DNA of 64,000 nt from Trichoplusia ni (Eukaryota > Arthropoda > Insecta > Lepidoptera > Noctuidae), in the NCBI RefSeq assembly GCF_003590095.1, contig NC_039490.1, positions 10,991,834 to 11,055,833 on the forward strand, in the 5' to 3' direction. Both the position numbers and the translations under genes were made by a program. This document shows positions 10,549 to 23,535 of the stretch, piece after piece (the stretch's first letter is position 1; the number at the start of each line of letters is the position of its first letter). A model generated the notes under the pieces. That model ran no database searches. It worked only from the letters and a program-made list of their open reading frames with translations, and was not told the origin of the DNA.

Positions 10549-12407
10549 GTTCAATAGCCGGTAAGAGTCGGACTCCATCCAATCCCTTCTCCATGAGGTC
10601 AGATATATGAGGATTTACCCTACTTACGAACAAAAAAGCAGTGTATTACATAGCGGGGTTTTTTGTAAGAAAGTCAATATAATTTATATGTGTAAATCGT
10701 CAGACTGGTGGAAGACGGATAGAAAGTTTTCTGACGTAGTCGGGTAATATTAAAAGCAGTAATCGAGATGTCAATACATAAAAAGAAACAGGTCAATTTA
10801 AGAAAGCTCCTACTAAAGTAATTCCTCAATTATTCTGCGTTAGTTGCAGGACCTTGGTATTTTTTCCAGTATCAATATTCATCTTTGCACTCATATCGTT
10901 ATATGCGAACTTGTTTTTCTCAACTTTTTATAAATAACTCACACGTTCCACGAACTGCTGACATAAATAATTATATACATATAGAAACTAATAAACAATA
11001 TTACAAAACACTTATGACGCAGCAGAAATCAGGTGTAAAAGAAACTGTTTCATTTATTAATAATACCTAATAGTTAATATTGTAATACCTCGTTAGATAG
11101 ACGTAAAAATAAACTGATCTTCATAGATGATTACTCGAATATAACATTAATATTATAAATGCGAAACCATGGTGTTTGTATGTTTGTTACTTTATCACGC
11201 CCAAACAGCTTGACCGCTTTCGATGAAATTTTGCATAGAGGTAGCTAACACCTCGGATTATCACATAGGCACATACATTTTATGTAACTGAGACAAAGAA
11301 GGGTAATATTTTTGTCGCTATAACTGAAATGCAGGCAGAAGGTGGAGGCAAAGTCGCGATCATCAGCTAGTAACACAATAAAACAAAAAGATATATAGCT
11401 AGAGTTGTTATTGAGCAGAAAAAATGAATGATTTGTTGTAATCATTAGTTCTTGAGATCGTGTCCCCGTTCCAAGTAATAAAAAAGGAAAACCTCGTTTT
11501 GTAGCCGGCTGTTCTTCGAATAAAGTTGAGATTTAATTCTGCGAAGGATGAAAGATTAGGGCTCTAAAGCAGCTTTGATTATTAGTATTAGTTTGTTTTA
11601 TTTTACTAAAACATCTGCATTCTTGAATGTCCCATGTCTTTAGAATCTGTAAACAAATTTGAGTTCATACATCTGTGATATCATACCCAAAAATTGAGAT
11701 ATGAAGTCAGATAGTAAGGAAAAAGAAGACATATTGCGCCGACCCCAAATTTTAATAAAATAATTAGTGTAAGGGCTAGAGAATGATGATGATCGTACCC
11801 AAAATAAAATCCAAACGTTTATAAAATACTGCTCATGTGTTAATCGGTCACGTAAAACCGGTAAAAAAAATCGGTCCAAAAGGTTTAAAGAAAAAAAAAA
11901 TTGTTTCATGCATCAAATGGACTGTGCCTGCCAAATGCTTGCTTAACCTCGATTATTATTTTTAGCGTTTGTTATTACATCAGCAGCAGAAGTATTATCA
12001 TCTGGAAAAAAACAACTATCTAACTATGACAGTCCATTAGATACAGCTCTGTACCAGACAGACGGACATACGGCGGAGCCTAAGTAATAGGTTTCCATTT
12101 TACCTTTTGGATACAGAATCCTAAAAATCATTTATTCAACCGATGTCCCAATCATAAAAATAACAACAACCGCCGGCTGTTAAAATAACAAACATTTGAA
12201 TGTGGCGTTAATTTGTCACCATATATAAAGTTCTATGGTAATTCGACGCGGTGACCCAAAAACTCCAAGGTTTCCTTTAAATAGATTGTTAAGGTCATAG
12301 ACTATGGGTCAAATGGTGCTGGGTCATGTGTTGTGTACCTAATGGACATCAGAAGAGATGTGGTAACTGACCAGGGTAAGCGAAGTACCATTACACAGTC
12401 TTCAGTC
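10549..12407. other. Intergenic; worn repeats only
   Basis: An antisense dispersed-repeat piece lies at 11130-11240. No coding region is supported. Confidence 0.55.
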
Positions 12408-12409
12408 TA

Positions 12410-14099
12410 GGGGAGAGCGGGGCTGAAAGTGCCGATTTTGACAAATCCTTTTAAGATTCGGATAAAACAAGTACTATGTCTGAAAGCAGTGGTTCATCCT
12501 AAGCCAAATTTAATCTATTTTTCGAATTTAACTTCAGATTTTGCACATTTTTAATAGTTTTTATGAAAATGCGATTTTTTTAAACAGAGGCGGCAAGGCA
12601 CTACCAACCCCAAACTGGGGCAAGTTGTGCCGTAGCTGAGGTCGGTTGTGCCGTTGATAAATCTGGGGGTTTTATATGAATTAAAATTAATTAGGAAATT
12701 AAAACACATCAGTTTTATAATAATATATTTATTTGTTATATTTTTTAATATAAATCAACAGTTTTTAAAGTTTAATTGTATAATACTAAGTATTATAATA
12801 AAATAAAAAACAAGGAACCTTCTTATGTAATTATTCAAACATAAAAACGTATTTTTAATCAATAGTTGGTACTTATTTTTATGCAAATGAGATCAATTAT
12901 TAAAAATATCAGTCTATACGGACTAGTAAACTACCTGCTATAAACAGTAAAGGTTTCTCTTTCATTACCATGTTCCAAAATGATTAACTTTTTAATCAGT
13001 CTCGAGTCTTTTTAAGAAATAAAAAATATACCAAAACTAGTTACTCTCCAGGTGATTGATCAGAATAACAATTAGGACATACAAATGCTTGGTTTTCTTC
13101 ATCTTCAATACATTGCAAATGGGCTAAATTCTTCTCTGCATTCAATCCATTGTTCTCCAGGGGCAGAGTTTGAATGGGCATCACAACAAATGATACAGAA
13201 CCATTCTTGTTCGCCATCAGAACTGTCGTCATCTTGCAATACTCTTCTCTTAGCGCGGTTTTTAGTCGGCTTTTTTGTTTGTTTACCCTTTCCCTTGCAT
13301 CTTCCCGTCCCTTTTCCCTTAACCTTCTTTTTATTTTCGCTTTTTTTTTTCTTTTTACTAGTCTGTTCTTCTGCTAAAGCATTTTTCTCTGGAGTGTCCG
13401 TAAGAATAGCTGTCTTTCTTTTACGTGCTTTAGTATGTCCAATTAGTCGGGGAGGTGCTTTAGTCAGTGGTCTTATTAGCTCTGGTGAGAAAACTGCTGC
13501 ATTTTTATCTCCTGTGTTATTATCAACTGATTGAGGAGGCTGGAAACTGCAGCAAGGGATAGGTTCCGGAGAGCACTGACGTGTCTCTTGCTCTTGATTA
13601 CCTGATGGTGCTCTAGTACACTCAACGCTGCAGTCGCTTGGCCCAGGACAACAATACTGAAACAATATAGGTTGGTTAGGGGTTGGTTGTCCGCGGCACA
13701 AGCAGCCCCACATGAACGGCACATTTTACCCCGTTTATGATAGTGTGATATTTTGTCTCACATATAAAAATCACTGTACACGAAGCATTAAAATTGCACT
13801 GCATAACAAACTAGGATAAATAACAAACATTTTACAAAAACTCGCATATTAAAAGCTCGAAAAATGCTAGCTTGAGACCAAAAAGTATTGAAACGAAAAT
13901 ATTTACTTACCTGGCGCTGGAGGACCCTCACATGCAGTGCGACTCGGTCTGTGCGGCTGACGAAACTAAAATGGCAGCCGCGTGTGCGCAACTGTTAGGC
14001 CTTACGCGACACAATACGATCGTATATCTATCTGTTTCCGTTTTTGAGATATTCGCGTCGGCACAATTTACCCCCGGCACTTTCAGCCCCGCTCTCCCC
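12410..14099 (-). mobile_element. Pogo-like (Tc1/mariner superfamily) deletion derivative with perfect 25-bp TIRs
   Basis: Perfect 25-bp inverted ends lie at 12410-12434 and 14075-14099 (starting GGGGAGAGCGGGGCTG). Each is flanked by TA (12408-12409 and 14100-14101), the Tc1/mariner/pogo target duplication. The element is 1,690 bp. Subterminal words of type TGTGCCG recur near both ends (for example 12624-12656 and 14061-14077) and once inside (about 13709-13731). It keeps only the 3' part of a transposase gene on the minus strand, so it cannot supply its own enzyme. Confidence 0.82.
13041..13722 (-). pseudogene. C-terminal fragment of pogo-like transposase with PHD-like finger, frameshifted
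   Basis: On the minus strand a frame beginning at 13722 encodes a Lys-rich tail (ELIRPLTKAPPR, KARKRKTAILTDTPEKNA) as seen after the DDE domain of insect pogo-type transposases. It then shows EWFCIICCDAHSN..GEQWIEC. The finger continues only in another frame (NAEKNLAHLQC..FVCPNC, stop at 13041-13043), so one base was lost or gained near 13140-13150. Joined conceptually, the spacing C-x2-C, C, H-x2-C, C-x2-C is PHD-like. The DDE catalytic core is missing. The first residues from 13722 probably derive from subterminal DNA, not coding sequence. Confidence 0.7.
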
Positions 14100-14101
14100 T
14101 A

Positions 14102-15905
14102 CTTGACAGTTTCGTAAATGGAAAATATTGATTTATCTACTTGTCCAAAATAGTGAAATTGTGTAATTAAAATGAAATATAGAAAACATTTAAATATTCA
14201 CGAAGCTGATTGTTACCGCGCATGCTGCCGTAAAATGGTACCGACTCAGCTTTCAAATCTCCAATCCATCCGCTCCTGGTACCCCGTAGATAATAAAAGG
14301 CTGCGCTGCGCTGTCCATCTTTTAAAGTAAGGGGCCATGAGCTTTTTGCAAAGCCTTATTTTGCACCAGCAGCATTTTAAACGTCCAATTTTCCGTTATA
14401 CATTTTCTTCAAATACGACCCCTGCAGTAAGGACTTCATTCCTGTGTCACAGGGGATAATCAATAATCAACCAACAGTCGAAAAAGATTGTCAACCTCTG
14501 CCGTCCAATTTACAGTAATTTACGGCAAAAAGTGCATAAACCATAAAACTTCATGAATAGAGATGGTTTATTGATGACATTGCGCCGTGACCTGGTGCGT
14601 CGCGTGACGCCTCGCTTGTTACTCATTTACATTCAATGACTCCTCGAATTATTTGAGCACTGATTAGCTGGCCAGCCTTGGTTTTCTTCAATTTGCTGTG
14701 GCAATAGTAATGGGTCGAGCGCCTCCTGTATTAAAAGGGAACTTTAGTACAGTGATCGGAAAGACAGATGCTGTGGTGACGACCACGCTGCAACTTAACT
14801 AAAAAAAATACGATTTAGCACCTTATGTTTAAGTTAATTTTTCGCTTCATTGATCTGTTTTTTTTCGTCGACTCTAAAATTATTAAGTGTCCCACCGCAA
14901 GACAAAGGCCTCCCATTCCTCCTTCCATTTATTTATTTAATACTGCATGGAAGGCTTACAGCTAAATACAATTCTAATAAAAAACGGTTTGTGCAACAGT
15001 TAGCCAATTGCAAGCCTTCGCATTGTATCGGTCTATGGCTAGCCAAGGCCAGGTTCATACGAAAAAATCGAGTTCGTCTCGCCATCTTCTTGTGGGTCTG
15101 TCGCGAGATCAATTTATTGTTTCATAAAAGCTTGAGGTTTGTTAAAAAAATCCAAGCATAACACAATAAGTGATTTCCCTTTTAACTCCCAGTACGAGGT
15201 AGTTAAGGTTGCTGACGTCATTTCGTTATCTTGCTTAATTACCCATCAGAACCAGCGCGACTAGTTTTTAGTATTACCAATTATTGCAAAAAGTCAAATT
15301 AAAAATCTTTTATAGCTGTTTCAATATGAGAATTGTGTTTAAAGTGAAGACAAAAATAATTATTAGTCAGTAATAAGACGGTTTAACGTCAACGAAAAAG
15401 TTGTATATTTTTTCTCACATGAAAAAATATACAATGTCTGATCGCAAACTAGGCAGAGTGTGTGCTATGGTGATCAGACAACTGCTAAGCAATAGTTTAT
15501 AAATTTTAAACATCTACATACATAAATAGATCATTAAAATTCAGGCACAGAACAGATTCAAATGTCGTGTTTTTGCTGTGACTTTATTTCCTCCCTACAA
15601 ACAAAATATGCTCCTCATGCCGAAAATACACATAACAAAGAGAATTAATTCAGATCGAAGCATTTAATTTACGGTTTTTTTTTGTCCACACGGATTATTG
15701 TAAAGATCTTGAAAGTGCATACTACAACTTACAGTCAGGTTCCTGATTCCAATACGTTTTTAACCACATAATACTTTCATGGTCACTCGGTAGGTACCAT
15801 AACGATGTCGCCAACATACCCCTATGTTTCTAACAAGCCAATATTATCTTTCTCAGTACTAATTACGTGATATACGATAAAAAACGTCGGCTTCCTGTGA
15901 AAAAA
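14102..15905. other. Intergenic; small LINE-like scraps
   Basis: GTCCCACCGCAAGACAAAGG (14888-14907) resembles the antisense 3' region of moth RTE elements. Nothing else was recognised. Confidence 0.5.
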
Positions 15906-15940
15906 TATAAAATCATCGCTCGCACGGCAATCAGTTTGTG
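15906..15940 (+). promoter_or_regulatory. Candidate core promoter (TATA box plus arthropod initiator)
   Basis: TATAAAAT at 15906-15913 is followed by TCAGT (15931-15935), the arthropod initiator, whose A lies 27 bases from the TATA start. It could start the missing 5' non-coding exon of the ABCA gene, about 8 kb upstream, but no matching donor was identified. Weak evidence. Confidence 0.25.
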
Positions 15941-16339
15941 TATCCAATTGAGAAATTATAGTTTTGTGGCAACTACCAGCTAATGTACTGCGAGCACTGC
16001 GAGCCGAGCTGAGTGACTGACGTTGTACTAATTTGGTACTTGTTACTGGTACTTTGTATTAGATTTAAATTATCTTATTACAAAGTATTCATTATTAGAT
16101 GATAAGCAATACAATAAAAAATGTAGTTATTTATAGGTTGCCGTTTGTAGGGGAAGATTACTTAATTTTATTGTAGAAGCCAAATACCATTTCGCCCAAT
16201 TCTATCGCAGTGATCGTCATCTCTAAATAGTATATTTACTCCCTATCCCCGTGCCGAATGCAAAAGACAAACAAATGACAACCAACCAGTGAGAACTGCT
16301 ATCCCCAATTTAATACTATTAAACAAACATCATTCGTTG

Positions 16340-16689
16340 GCCTAGCCTTTTCCCAACTATGTTGGGGTCGGCTACCAGTCCAACCGGTTTCAGCTAAGTA
16401 CCAGTGTTTTACAAGGAGCGACTGCCTATCTGACCTCCTTAACCCAGTTACCTGGGCAACACGATACCCCTTGGTTAGACTGGCTGTCAGACTTTTTCAA
16501 GCTTCTGACTACCTGTAACGACTGTCAACGATGTAGGAATAACAGCCGGGACCCACAAATTAACGTGCCTTCCGAAACACGGAGGAACTCGTTACGACAA
16601 AGATGGTCACCCATCTACGGACCAACCGCGTCAAGCATAGCTTAACCTGTGATCGTTTCACTTATGCGGTTATAGCTTAGCCACGAGCT
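16340..16689 (+). repeat. Dispersed ~350-bp repeat, copy 1
   Basis: Starts GCCTAGCCTTTTCCCAACTA and runs to ACGAGCT. It is near-identical over its full length to 58804-59147. No coding potential or tRNA-like promoter box was recognised; family unknown to me. Confidence 0.8.
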
Positions 16690-17317
16690 TTAATACTATT
16701 AAATATTATTAAACATAAGAAGAATTTAAAGGTTTTATAAACTTTGATCCAAGAACAATCTGGAATAAAAATAATTATCATACAATACTGTTCTCGGTAG
16801 CATTGTATGGGGTCGCTCGCTCTTCACAGCTGACCGCGTACATCTCGCCGCTTGAGATAAACTGCCATCTTGTATGATTGACGTTCCAAGATTGTTGGTT
16901 TTTTTCCCATAATTAGTACATTTTATACAATATTAGCTTCCGCTCAGCACTTTATTCGGGGTTTTTTACGGATTTTCTGATATTAGATGGTCTATCTAGA
17001 AAATAATTATTATTTACGTGTCTCCACTGACTGACCACCGACTTGGTAAAGTTTTTATTTTTATATCTGATGTTTTTATGTAACCAAGACAGCCAGAAAC
17101 TTAAAACTGATAACAATTGTTTCAGTACAGGTCCGTGCTACTCGCCCCGTGATCTATAGCTGATTAGAGAATCCCATAACGACTCATTTTCGGTTGTTGT
17201 GAGTCTGAAGGATGCCAATTCTTAAACCTTGAGGCTGCATCTCCGACTACACTACCATCAAAAACTTCTCTTCTTCTTCAAAGTTCCTGGATCGTCCTCT
17301 CATCGATATTTCAACTG

Positions 17318-17506
17318 CACTGAGCGGTTGAGGTTACTACGCCAAAGCCATTGCACGCGGTGTGTCGGGAGTCGCGACTGCGATCTCCGCTTGTGATCCA
17401 GACCAGAGTTTGTGTGATCCATGGATGCCTGTCCTAAGACTGTTTATCTTTGTGCATTTGACTTGAATAACCCCGCGACACAATGATTCAATGCCTTAGA
17501 GCGAAT
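17318..17506 (+). repeat. SINE (family A), diverged
   Basis: Remains of the A-box (GAGCGGTTGAGGTTACTACG) and body words GTTTGTGTGATCCATGGATG and TTTGTGCATTTGACTTGAAT are visible; the B-box is lost. Confidence 0.65.
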
Positions 17507-17894
17507 TATTAAAAGTAGTTGCAAATTCCTACTTATATTCAAGAATATAAGTACCATTTAAACGTAGGTATGGATTCTACCCATGTACCTTACTAGCAGA
17601 AGACTTACGCAATAGAAAGACAAGGAAATATAATAGCAATCATTTTGATAAGTATGCTATCGTTGGGTGAGCACAAATTACTCATAAGGAGACGGGAAAT
17701 GACTGAGAAAATATTATACATGTTATAATATCACAGTGACGGATATTTAGAATATAAAGTACAACTGTGACACGTTTCAAACGTTTGAGATAGTGAAGGC
17801 TTTAAATGATCACGTATTAATTGTTTCTTCTGCATTTTTGAGAATTGTTTGAGTTTGCAGTATTGCTAATGTACTATGAGCTAATATTCAATCA

Positions 17895-18433
17895 ATAGGG
17901 TATTTGAGAAAAAAAACGGTTTGGTTCTTCTGTAAGTAAGGAAGATTAAAAAAAACATTTGATATGTAAATGAAGGCTGTGAAACAAAATCTCGTGTGAC
18001 GTAACTTACCAGTAATAGGGTGATTCTCCAGAAAAAAATAACACAAGTTAACGTCTTCATTATCCTCACCAACTGGTCTAAGTAACTTTAGCACAAACAT
18101 TTTAAAAATTTTAAGTCATCTATTAATAGCCTGAGTACTTTACGAACTTGGATAAAAATAATATAGAATACATCAATCTGCAGTATCAAAAGTGTGGTGA
18201 GGATAATGACGTTTTTAACTTGTTTTACTTTTTTCCGGAGAATCACCCAAGACCAGTACGCTTTTTACTAGCCAGTGATATTACTAGCCCTCACTACCAT
18301 AGAATTCAAAATCTTAAGTGCTTTTTAATCTTGCTTAATTTTGAATGATGTGATAAAATGAAATATACGTTTTCAAAATTTTTGGGAAACCGGTCTAACG
18401 GACTACTTTCATTGTTTTAGTCAAATACTCTAT
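17895..18433. mobile_element. Candidate fold-back MITE
   Basis: The ends read ATAGGGTATTTGA (17895-17907) and its inverse with one change (18421-18433). Inside, imperfect inverted arms at 18009-18070 and 18194-18256 share ggtgaggataatga and ggagaatcaccc. A related short piece occurs at 59202-59278. Confidence 0.5.
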
Positions 18434-18959
18434 AAGTTTCACCAGTAATAATTCCTTTTCCATAATATGACAAGTAACCTCTTCCCTATAGACACGTTTG
18501 CTACCATACTTGAAGACAGACATAAAGAGGAAGACGAAATAATGATTTTTGACGTAATAGGAAATGCTGTGACTGCGGCCACGCGTGTTAGTTTCAGTGA
18601 CAACTTACTTACATTTAATCACGTCAACCGGATAATTATTCTGAGTTATTGAGTCAATTTAATAATTATGGTAATATACAACGACTTGTGTAGGTATTAT
18701 TACGAACCGTTATGGTTTCGAAAACAGCTAAGTATATTAGTTAATATCCTGCAAAATATATCGGATGCTGTGATTGGATTTTACCGGTAGTCTCTTGGTC
18801 AACCAATCATTACCGTTCTTCTTTATAGCTTCAAACTAAGTCAGCGGCATAGTTTAAGAATAAAGCATATATTTTAATTGTATTAAGAGTTTGCTGCTGT
18901 TTGAGCCTTTTCCTTACGCTCAAAATGGGCAATTGCACCAAACTAACACCGCGCGTTAT

Positions 18960-19055
18960 CTACGAACACTTGTCCTGAGTCTTTGTGCCTATGCATGTGA
19001 CTTGAATGACTGTGATATCCCCGCGACGGTAGGATTAAATTCTAGGGGCGGGAGT
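18960..19055 (+). repeat. SINE (family A), 3' fragment
   Basis: Body words CTTGTCCTGAGTCTTTGTGC and GCATGTGACTTGAATGACTG followed by CCCCGCGAC. Confidence 0.6.
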
Positions 19056-19449
19056 CGCTTTTAAAGAAAAACATAGTGTCTGAAAGAGTCCCAAGAGTTT
19101 ACATCCTTAAAATCGTAAATAAGGAAATAATTTACGGATTATATCACAACTTTCTAAGTACAAGGTCGGGCTTAAACTAGATGAGGACTGGTGACACTTC
19201 AATGTCATTCATGTTATTTTTAACACATTGAGAAAAACAGGGAAGCCCTTTCATAATATTAACCTTATTTTGACTCACATTCTCTTGTTGACAAAGTCTC
19301 ATAATAAGTAGGTAACACTTACCTGTATAATTTCAGGAACTAAAATGATTAAATTCTTCATGTTTTGTATAATCACCCGTAGGGTATCCCTGACTAAACT
19401 CTAACAACCTTGGCCGATTTGATAAAAAAAGGCACGTGACAGCCTTTGG

Positions 19450-19680
19450 CAAAGACAAAGACAAGATTTGATCCAAATCAGTCCGGATTTGCTTTTTGTC
19501 AAATACGCAATCTGTTCGGTTGCAGTCATCATATTTGCATATACATTCGTGGACTACCCAAAAGCTATGAGATCGACACCGCAACACGTTACACACAGTG
19601 GGTTTATCGTAGTGGCCCCGACCATTCGACTACTCATGCATTCGTATGTATTGTATACTCATAAGTCCTATTAATAAGTT
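19450..19680 (+). repeat. Probable dispersed repeat
   Basis: Contains ACACGTTACACACAGTGGGT and CTCATGCATTCGTATGTATT, words I associate with an abundant moth repeat. Open in two frames, but with no recognisable protein. Confidence 0.35.
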
Positions 19681-19817
19681 ATGTTTACAAGTACGAATTC
19701 ATATTGGTGGATGCACAAAAAATGTTGACTTGTGACGTGATACATTTTTTGTGATATGACCATAAGTAGCAGTTAGCCTTGAATAGAAACGAAATATTAT
19801 AAATAAATAAACAAGTG

Positions 19818-19912
19818 TTATGTTCCATCATCCTCATCACTCATCTTAAGTGTTTGGCACGTGTTGTATCGGTGTAGCTTTTTCCATCTTTTTCTATCCT
19901 GTGGCAGTTCAA
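19818..19912 (-). pseudogene. RTE-like LINE C-terminal fragment
   Basis: On the minus strand: ELPQDRKRWKKLHRYNTCQT and LKMSDEDDGT, then stop. This is the usual tail of lepidopteran RTE-type ORFs (DR..W..L...). Only about 30 codons remain. Confidence 0.6.
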
Positions 19913-19920
19913 TGGAAATA

Positions 19921-19961
19921 ATTGTAAATAGAAAAAAGTAATATTTTTTTCTATTTACAAT
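19921..19961. repeat. Short A/T hairpin
   Basis: ATTGTAAATAGAAAAAA (19921-19937) and its inverse (19945-19961) around a 7-base loop, next to the RTE fragment. Confidence 0.85.
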
Positions 19962-20172
19962 TTTTGTGTCATTTCTTTTGGTCGCTTTCTATTGAATTGT
20001 ATATATTGTGTATAGGTATGTACGATTTCTGTATGATAGTGGTCAAGGATGGTGTTTATCTATATCTATACTAATATATAAAGCTGAAGAGTTTGTTTGT
20101 TTGTTTGAACGCGCTAATCTCAGGAACTACTGGTCAAAATTGAAAAAATATTTTTGTGTTGAATAGACCATT

Positions 20173-21172
20173 NNNNNNNNNNNNNNNNNNNNNNNNNNNN
20201 NNNNNNNNNNNNNNNNNNNNNNNNNNNNNNNNNNNNNNNNNNNNNNNNNNNNNNNNNNNNNNNNNNNNNNNNNNNNNNNNNNNNNNNNNNNNNNNNNNNN
20301 NNNNNNNNNNNNNNNNNNNNNNNNNNNNNNNNNNNNNNNNNNNNNNNNNNNNNNNNNNNNNNNNNNNNNNNNNNNNNNNNNNNNNNNNNNNNNNNNNNNN
20401 NNNNNNNNNNNNNNNNNNNNNNNNNNNNNNNNNNNNNNNNNNNNNNNNNNNNNNNNNNNNNNNNNNNNNNNNNNNNNNNNNNNNNNNNNNNNNNNNNNNN
20501 NNNNNNNNNNNNNNNNNNNNNNNNNNNNNNNNNNNNNNNNNNNNNNNNNNNNNNNNNNNNNNNNNNNNNNNNNNNNNNNNNNNNNNNNNNNNNNNNNNNN
20601 NNNNNNNNNNNNNNNNNNNNNNNNNNNNNNNNNNNNNNNNNNNNNNNNNNNNNNNNNNNNNNNNNNNNNNNNNNNNNNNNNNNNNNNNNNNNNNNNNNNN
20701 NNNNNNNNNNNNNNNNNNNNNNNNNNNNNNNNNNNNNNNNNNNNNNNNNNNNNNNNNNNNNNNNNNNNNNNNNNNNNNNNNNNNNNNNNNNNNNNNNNNN
20801 NNNNNNNNNNNNNNNNNNNNNNNNNNNNNNNNNNNNNNNNNNNNNNNNNNNNNNNNNNNNNNNNNNNNNNNNNNNNNNNNNNNNNNNNNNNNNNNNNNNN
20901 NNNNNNNNNNNNNNNNNNNNNNNNNNNNNNNNNNNNNNNNNNNNNNNNNNNNNNNNNNNNNNNNNNNNNNNNNNNNNNNNNNNNNNNNNNNNNNNNNNNN
21001 NNNNNNNNNNNNNNNNNNNNNNNNNNNNNNNNNNNNNNNNNNNNNNNNNNNNNNNNNNNNNNNNNNNNNNNNNNNNNNNNNNNNNNNNNNNNNNNNNNNN
21101 NNNNNNNNNNNNNNNNNNNNNNNNNNNNNNNNNNNNNNNNNNNNNNNNNNNNNNNNNNNNNNNNNNNNNNNN
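20173..21172. other. Assembly gap, exactly 1,000 N
   Basis: A run of 1,000 N, probably a fixed-size scaffold gap of unknown true length. The left flank ends inside a dispersed repeat. Confidence 0.99.
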
Positions 21173-21689
21173 AGCCTGGGGACAGCCATAGTTAATAAGC
21201 TTCGTTTGCGCTTTAGGTAGAGAACCCTAAAAACGCGTCTTTATTCATATTCATCCTCCAGCGCACACGAGACGAGATATTGAATCGTCTCTCAATGAAT
21301 ACCCATCATTTAACCGGCCATATTAGCGTACAATCACAGTAAACCACACGCCAACCTGCCTTATCGTATAATACTCAGCCGTTAAACATGTAATCAGTTC
21401 GACAGATGCCCGTCACGCGGCGCCGCCTGCCATCGCCGCAGGAAGTCTCAAACGCGACTGGTTATTAGCGAGACACCAAGGTTGCTAAAACAATACCTAT
21501 TTGCGTCAACTAGGGGGCTATTCTCAAGATGGATTTAAGTTTTATGATTATTTGCTCATAATAGTAGCTTCCGTGTTTTGTAAAAAGTTTTTAAGTTATT
21601 CTGTGTAGTCGGAAATGTCTTTGTAAGATTGCATTTTTCAGGGTTCTGTATAAAAAGGCTTTGGCCTTTATCCGTCCACCAAGCTGTAA

Positions 21690-21870
21690 TTTATGAGCCA
21701 TGGCACCTAGTTTTTTTTTCGGATGGTAATCATCAAATACCTTCTTGTGCTTGAGCGGAAGGGAGTGACAGACTCTTACTGATTAAAACCCACCCTTGTT
21801 TATGCCTTTGCCACACGTGTTCCGGGACACTTTAGCCCTTTCGGACAATCCCCCGGCCAGGATGCTAGCT
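21690..21870 (+). repeat. Dispersed repeat, related to 50255-50405
   Basis: Shares GGAGTGACAGACTCTTACTG, CCCACCCTTGT and the CAATCCCCCGGCC region with the ABCA-intron copy at 50255-50405. Diverged; class unknown. Confidence 0.5.
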
Positions 21871-22281
21871 AGGCTTACATTACATGGTACGGTCCAAAAT
21901 TTAACGGGCTTCCATTTTGTATATTTCTTTTCTTTAGCTAAATAGGCTAAAGATAAAAAATACGGTACCGTCAGTGTTGTTGTTTTTTATCAGCTGTTTT
22001 TTAACATGTTATAAAACCGGTGATCCCAAGCAAATAACGTAATGTTTTCAACCAGTTATTACTCATATTATACCTAATTGGTACACCCCCTGCCCACTGT
22101 AGGCAGCCGATAACCGCTGGGCCTATAAGTCCAACTCACAATGGCTTTCGGTAGTATTTATAAAACATTGAGACAATGGTAGGAACTGCAATCTAATCTA
22201 GCCGATTGTTCGCTGGGAGCCTACATCTAGACATAACAATGTATTTTCGGATGAGAAATTGTAAAATGAATGAATCAGTAG

Positions 22282-22324
22282 GCCATACATACACACAGAC
22301 ACACACACATACACACGCACCACA
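22282..22324 (+). repeat. CA-rich microsatellite
   Basis: Imperfect (CA)n run around ACACACAGACACACACACAT. Confidence 0.9.
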
Positions 22325-23535
22325 ACTCACAAGTCATTCATGGTGGGCCTTCACATGTGATATAAAGCTAAGTAATAAAATTGGAAAGAAATGCAGGCTA
22401 ATGATACTAAACGGAACAAAATTACTGAGGCTGTCTAATCGTCTTGGTGCGTCTGTCACCAAGCTGTATCTCACGAACTATGTTAGCTAGGCAGTTTAAA
22501 TGCACTTATCATGTAATTTCTTTCCTTGTGAAAAATAAAAATTGATGTTAACATTTGGGAAGATCATGAATTTTATATGTAACCAATTCTTTTTGCAAGT
22601 TCCTCCGGAAAAAATCAGTCGCGAACCCGACGCGCACTTGACGGGTTTTTTTTTATATTTTTCGTGTCATTGCCTAAACGTTTTGATCGTTAGAGCGCCA
22701 ATCTCGCACATTAACAAAGTTTAACTCAAATAGAAGTTAAAGTGGTATAAAATTAATTACTTCTTTATCCAATTTGTTCCAACTAATCTAAATCGATTTC
22801 CAGTAATTATTACTCGTCTAATCATAATGAAAACCAATATTTAAATAATATTTAAATAATAAGTTTTTGATGACATTTGTTGGTTATTCCGTTTAAGTCA
22901 TATTCTAACGTTTATCACTTAAATATTCTAAGAAGTTGTTTGAAAAACCCAATTCTATTGCTGTTTACCAACGCTGACTACAATTAATGTTGAAATAGCA
23001 ATATTTTTGCAAGCATTAAGTACACAAAATACAAGTTTTTATAAGCAAGTCATCCTTACTTAACAATACTTAATCATTACCGTTCACCAAGGTTCATCAC
23101 GAATTGAGTTTGATTTCGTACAGTACACCATTAAACGTTGCCACGCAAAATTGAACCTTCTTGCATTAAAATAAAGTTGAGTTTTGCCTGTTACCCTTCT
23201 TGTGTGGTCGACTGTACCGCTAATTATTAAATGCGGATTACTCTCAAACGTATTGTAATGTTGTGAATCGTACAAATATAACTCACACAATACCGCGGAT
23301 ATGTTAACCGGAACTATCAAATTATCGCGTTATTTTCGTTGGACAAATCGCAGCCATTTTTGTTTAGTAACTGACACTGAATGAAATTGTTTTTTTTTTG
23401 GGGGGATTCTCATATATAAGTATAAAGAATACAATGGTAATGTTAACACTTTCTATAGTTTTAACGAAATTTACATGGACTCATAAATATTTAGGTACCG
23501 GTAAACTGCGAGCATGTTGTACTTTTTGTTGTTAG

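Noticed and set aside
13085..13534. Plus-strand 149-residue frame rich in Phe/Leu, possibly a membrane protein
   Set aside because: It is the antisense of the Lys-rich pogo-like transposase tail.
20134..21220. Two open frames of about 350 residues across 20.1-21.2 kb
   Set aside because: They consist almost entirely of N from the assembly gap.
23084..23320. Minus-strand 78-residue open frame as a host gene
   Set aside because: No recognised motif, no splice partner and no start context; could be chance.
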